From NCBI RefSeq assembly GCF_900109045.1, contig NZ_FNYL01000013.1:186001-250000 (forward strand): 64,000 nucleotides of DNA. Direction: 5' to 3'. Shown here one piece after another: positions 62,819-64,000 of the stretch (its first letter is position 1; every line of letters begins with the position of its first letter). The position numbers and the translations under genes were made by a program. The DNA comes from Dyadobacter sp. SG02. GTDB taxonomy: Bacteria > Bacteroidota > Bacteroidia > Cytophagales > Spirosomataceae. Below the pieces are notes generated by a model. That model worked only from the letters and a program-made list of their open reading frames with translations. It made no database searches and was not told where the DNA came from.

Positions 62819-63349
62819 TTATGGTATCGAATAAAGGTGTTCTACATTACCGCGCAAATCCAAAAGAAAGCAGTGGACATTCAGGGTCACGGTGGTATCC
62901 TTATCTACTTTAAATTGATGGATTTCTTCTGCCAGCGCTATCGAGAATTTGACGTGACAGGCATGCTCGCCAACAGAAAGCGCTTCCTCGGTCAGGAAGT
63001 TTTGGTAAGCGCCACAGTCCTCGTGTTCAATGATATAGACATCCTTAATGTCATGCAGGGCAATCGCAATCCTCACGTGATCTTGCCACACTTCATTCCA
63101 GTTTTTGTAACTTTTTATTCCCGCTTTGAGTTTTTTGTGATCGATCAACTTTGTTAGCTTGGGATTTTCGGCCTGGGTCATCAACGACGTTCCGGCCAAC
63201 GCAAAATGGTCGTAGCGGTTAGTAAGATTGTCGAAATGAAGGAATTCCAGCAAATTGTCCGTTAACCGCAGGTCAATGCAGCTGAGAACTAAAATGTTTT
63301 TCTTGGGCAGGTGATAAACGCCGCGCTCGGGATAGTTGAAGTAGGACAT
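62819..63349 (-). CDS. Beta-carbonic-anhydrase-like protein
   Basis: 176 residues from the ATG at 63349. The zinc ligands of beta-carbonic anhydrases can be read: Cys-x-Asp-x-Arg as SCIDLR (with the Asp-Arg dyad) and His-x-x-Cys as EHEDCGAY. NILVLSCIDLRLTD and HDIKDVYIIEHEDCG match the two core strands. Reversible hydration of carbon dioxide is the family reaction, but the chain is shorter and more divergent than housekeeping members, so activity is uncertain. A longer frame to 63418 would run through the nested inverted repeats upstream. Cytoplasmic. Confidence 0.7.
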   Translation of the reverse strand: MSYFNYPERGVYHLPKKNILVLSCIDLRLTDNLLEFLHFDNLTNRYDHFALAGTSLMTQAENPKLTKLIDHKKLKAGIKSYKNWNEVWQDHVRIAIALHDIKDVYIIEHEDCGAYQNFLTEEALSVGEHACHVKFSIALAEEIHQFKVDKDTTVTLNVHCFLLDLRGNVEHLYSIP

Positions 63350-63358
63350 GGTTGACTG

Positions 63359-63431
63359 ACAGGTTGGATTGGTAATGGTATGTTCGGATTGATCAAAACA
63401 TATGATCAAATCAGACAAAGATCCAACCTGT
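63359..63431. repeat. Nested inverted repeats upstream of the carbonic-anhydrase-like gene
   Basis: Outer arms ACAGGTTGGAT (63359-63369) and ATCCAACCTGT (63421-63431), both perfect over 11 bases. Inner arms TTGATCA (63389-63395) and TGATCAA (63403-63409) with a 7-base spacer. Confidence 0.75.
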
Positions 63432-63464
63432 AACTACTTCATATTGTTTGTAGTCAATTGCTTA

Positions 63465-64000
63465 TTAAGCGGTAACAAAATCTCTTATCAACTGCAACAC
63501 CTCATCAAAATGTGTGTCCAGCACATCGTGCCCCCCGTCTAAAATGTGGATTTGGGCGTCGGGCAAATCGCGGCGGTAACAGGGTACTTCTTCCACCGAA
63601 AAGAATATCTCGTATTTCCCCCAAATGACAAGGGCCGGCGGCTGGTATTTGCGGAAATATTCCTGGTATGCAGGGAACATTTCCAGGTGTGTTCTAAAAT
63701 CGCAGTTTAATTCAAACTGCTTTTCAATATTGCCCGGCCTCTTTAAAAACTCCCAATCCAGCATCCACAATTCCGGGCTTACCCTGGTTAATACCTCTTC
63801 GGGAAGCCCTCCGAAATATTGGTTTTTAATGCCTTCCGCGCTCAGGAATTTGATTAATTCCCGCTTCTTTTCGGCGGTCGGATTGTACCAGTATTGAATA
63901 TATTCATCCCATTCAGGGCCCATACCTTCACGATGTGCATTGCCGCTTTGAACGATAATTCCTGCAATTTTCCCGGGGTGGTTAATGCATAATTGAAGCC
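63465..64000 (-). CDS. Alpha/beta hydrolase, cut by the window end
   Basis: C-terminal 178 residues of a protein whose start lies beyond 64000; the frame stays open to the last bases (NHPGKIAGIIVQSGNAHREG). This segment follows the nucleophile elbow in alpha/beta hydrolases and resembles haloalkane-dehalogenase or epoxide-hydrolase-like members. The cap region contains EYIQYWYNP; YQPPALVIWGKYE is the strand before the acidic residue; and GGHDVLDTHFDEV has the catalytic His. The nucleophile itself is outside the window. Cytoplasmic as far as can be seen. Confidence 0.85.
   Translation of the reverse strand, partial: LQLCINHPGKIAGIIVQSGNAHREGMGPEWDEYIQYWYNPTAEKKRELIKFLSAEGIKNQYFGGLPEEVLTRVSPELWMLDWEFLKRPGNIEKQFELNCDFRTHLEMFPAYQEYFRKYQPPALVIWGKYEIFFSVEEVPCYRRDLPDAQIHILDGGHDVLDTHFDEVLQLIRDFVTA

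Noticed and set aside
1-64000. CRISPR arrays, tRNA or rRNA genes, insertion sequences
   Set aside because: I found no regularly spaced repeats, no cloverleaf-like or rRNA sequence, and no transposase motifs on either strand.

Overview
The window looks like chromosomal DNA of an aerobic Bacteroidetes of the order Cytophagales; a Dyadobacter-like member of Spirosomaceae is my best guess. Support: type IX secretion (T9SS) C-terminal sorting domains, an Oar-like and a siderophore-type TonB-dependent receptor, a hybrid two-component protein with propeller, kinase, receiver and AraC parts in one chain, lipoproteins, and many promoters matching the phylum -7 element TAnnTTTG. I see no rRNA, tRNA, CRISPR array, insertion sequence or prophage.

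Layout. 1-5360: cold-shock protein; a Tat-exported pair (unknown protein plus M19 dipeptidase) joined by an octamer repeat; a frameshifted GNAT gene; a VOC protein facing an Imm-5-like protein; a CBS-pair protein. 5456-19959: a complete 13-gene complex I operon, nuoA-B-CD-E-F-G-H-I-J-K-L-M-N, with fused nuoCD and the N7 cysteines in NuoG, very like the enterobacterial enzyme in order, fusion and lengths. 20029-27206: methyltransferase, a candidate 24-residue hydrophobic peptide, a vanadium-haloperoxidase/PAP2-type lipoprotein, a divergent DUF3455 lipoprotein and a 1343-residue hybrid regulator. 27380-35839: unknown lipoprotein, NHL/SMP-30-type exported propeller, large T9SS cargo, Oar-like receptor. 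36038-41088: VOC lipoprotein, AraC regulator, lipoprotein, then an arsenic cluster (arsR, DUF6428, arsC, no efflux pump) meeting a YcaQ/AlkX-type glycosylase. 41196-46042: two T9SS proteins and a peptidase S74 chaperone protein. 46247-49927: sensor kinase and LuxR-type response regulator, convergent and overlapping. 50018-55260: TPR protein, siderophore-type receptor, cyclase-family hydrolase, SDR protein lacking the catalytic Tyr/Lys. 55429-59165: an M64 metallopeptidase/von Willebrand A protein and a small partner, both without signal peptide. 59466-64000: AraC regulator, S41 peptidase, Crp/Fnr regulator, HdeD-like membrane protein, beta-carbonic-anhydrase-like protein, and an alpha/beta hydrolase cut by the window end.

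The most system-like locus is 20995-27206. Two lipoproteins with the same CTDHD start of the mature chain are transcribed divergently from a 233-bp region that carries a 32-bp inverted repeat (27 of 32 positions conserved). Each arm ends about 21-22 bp upstream of its own -7 element, an AraC-activator-like geometry, and an AraC-ended hybrid sensor lies next to them. My inference is one regulated exported module: haloperoxidase/phosphatase, DUF3455 protein, dedicated sensor-regulator. The second candidate is the M64-vWA protein with its partner. The arsenic cluster has two visible ArsR boxes, and its arsR transcript may be leaderless.

Start codons were set mainly from gene overlaps (ATGA junctions in nuo), signal peptides and the position of TAnnTTTG elements. 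Family names come from reading motifs, not from database searches.
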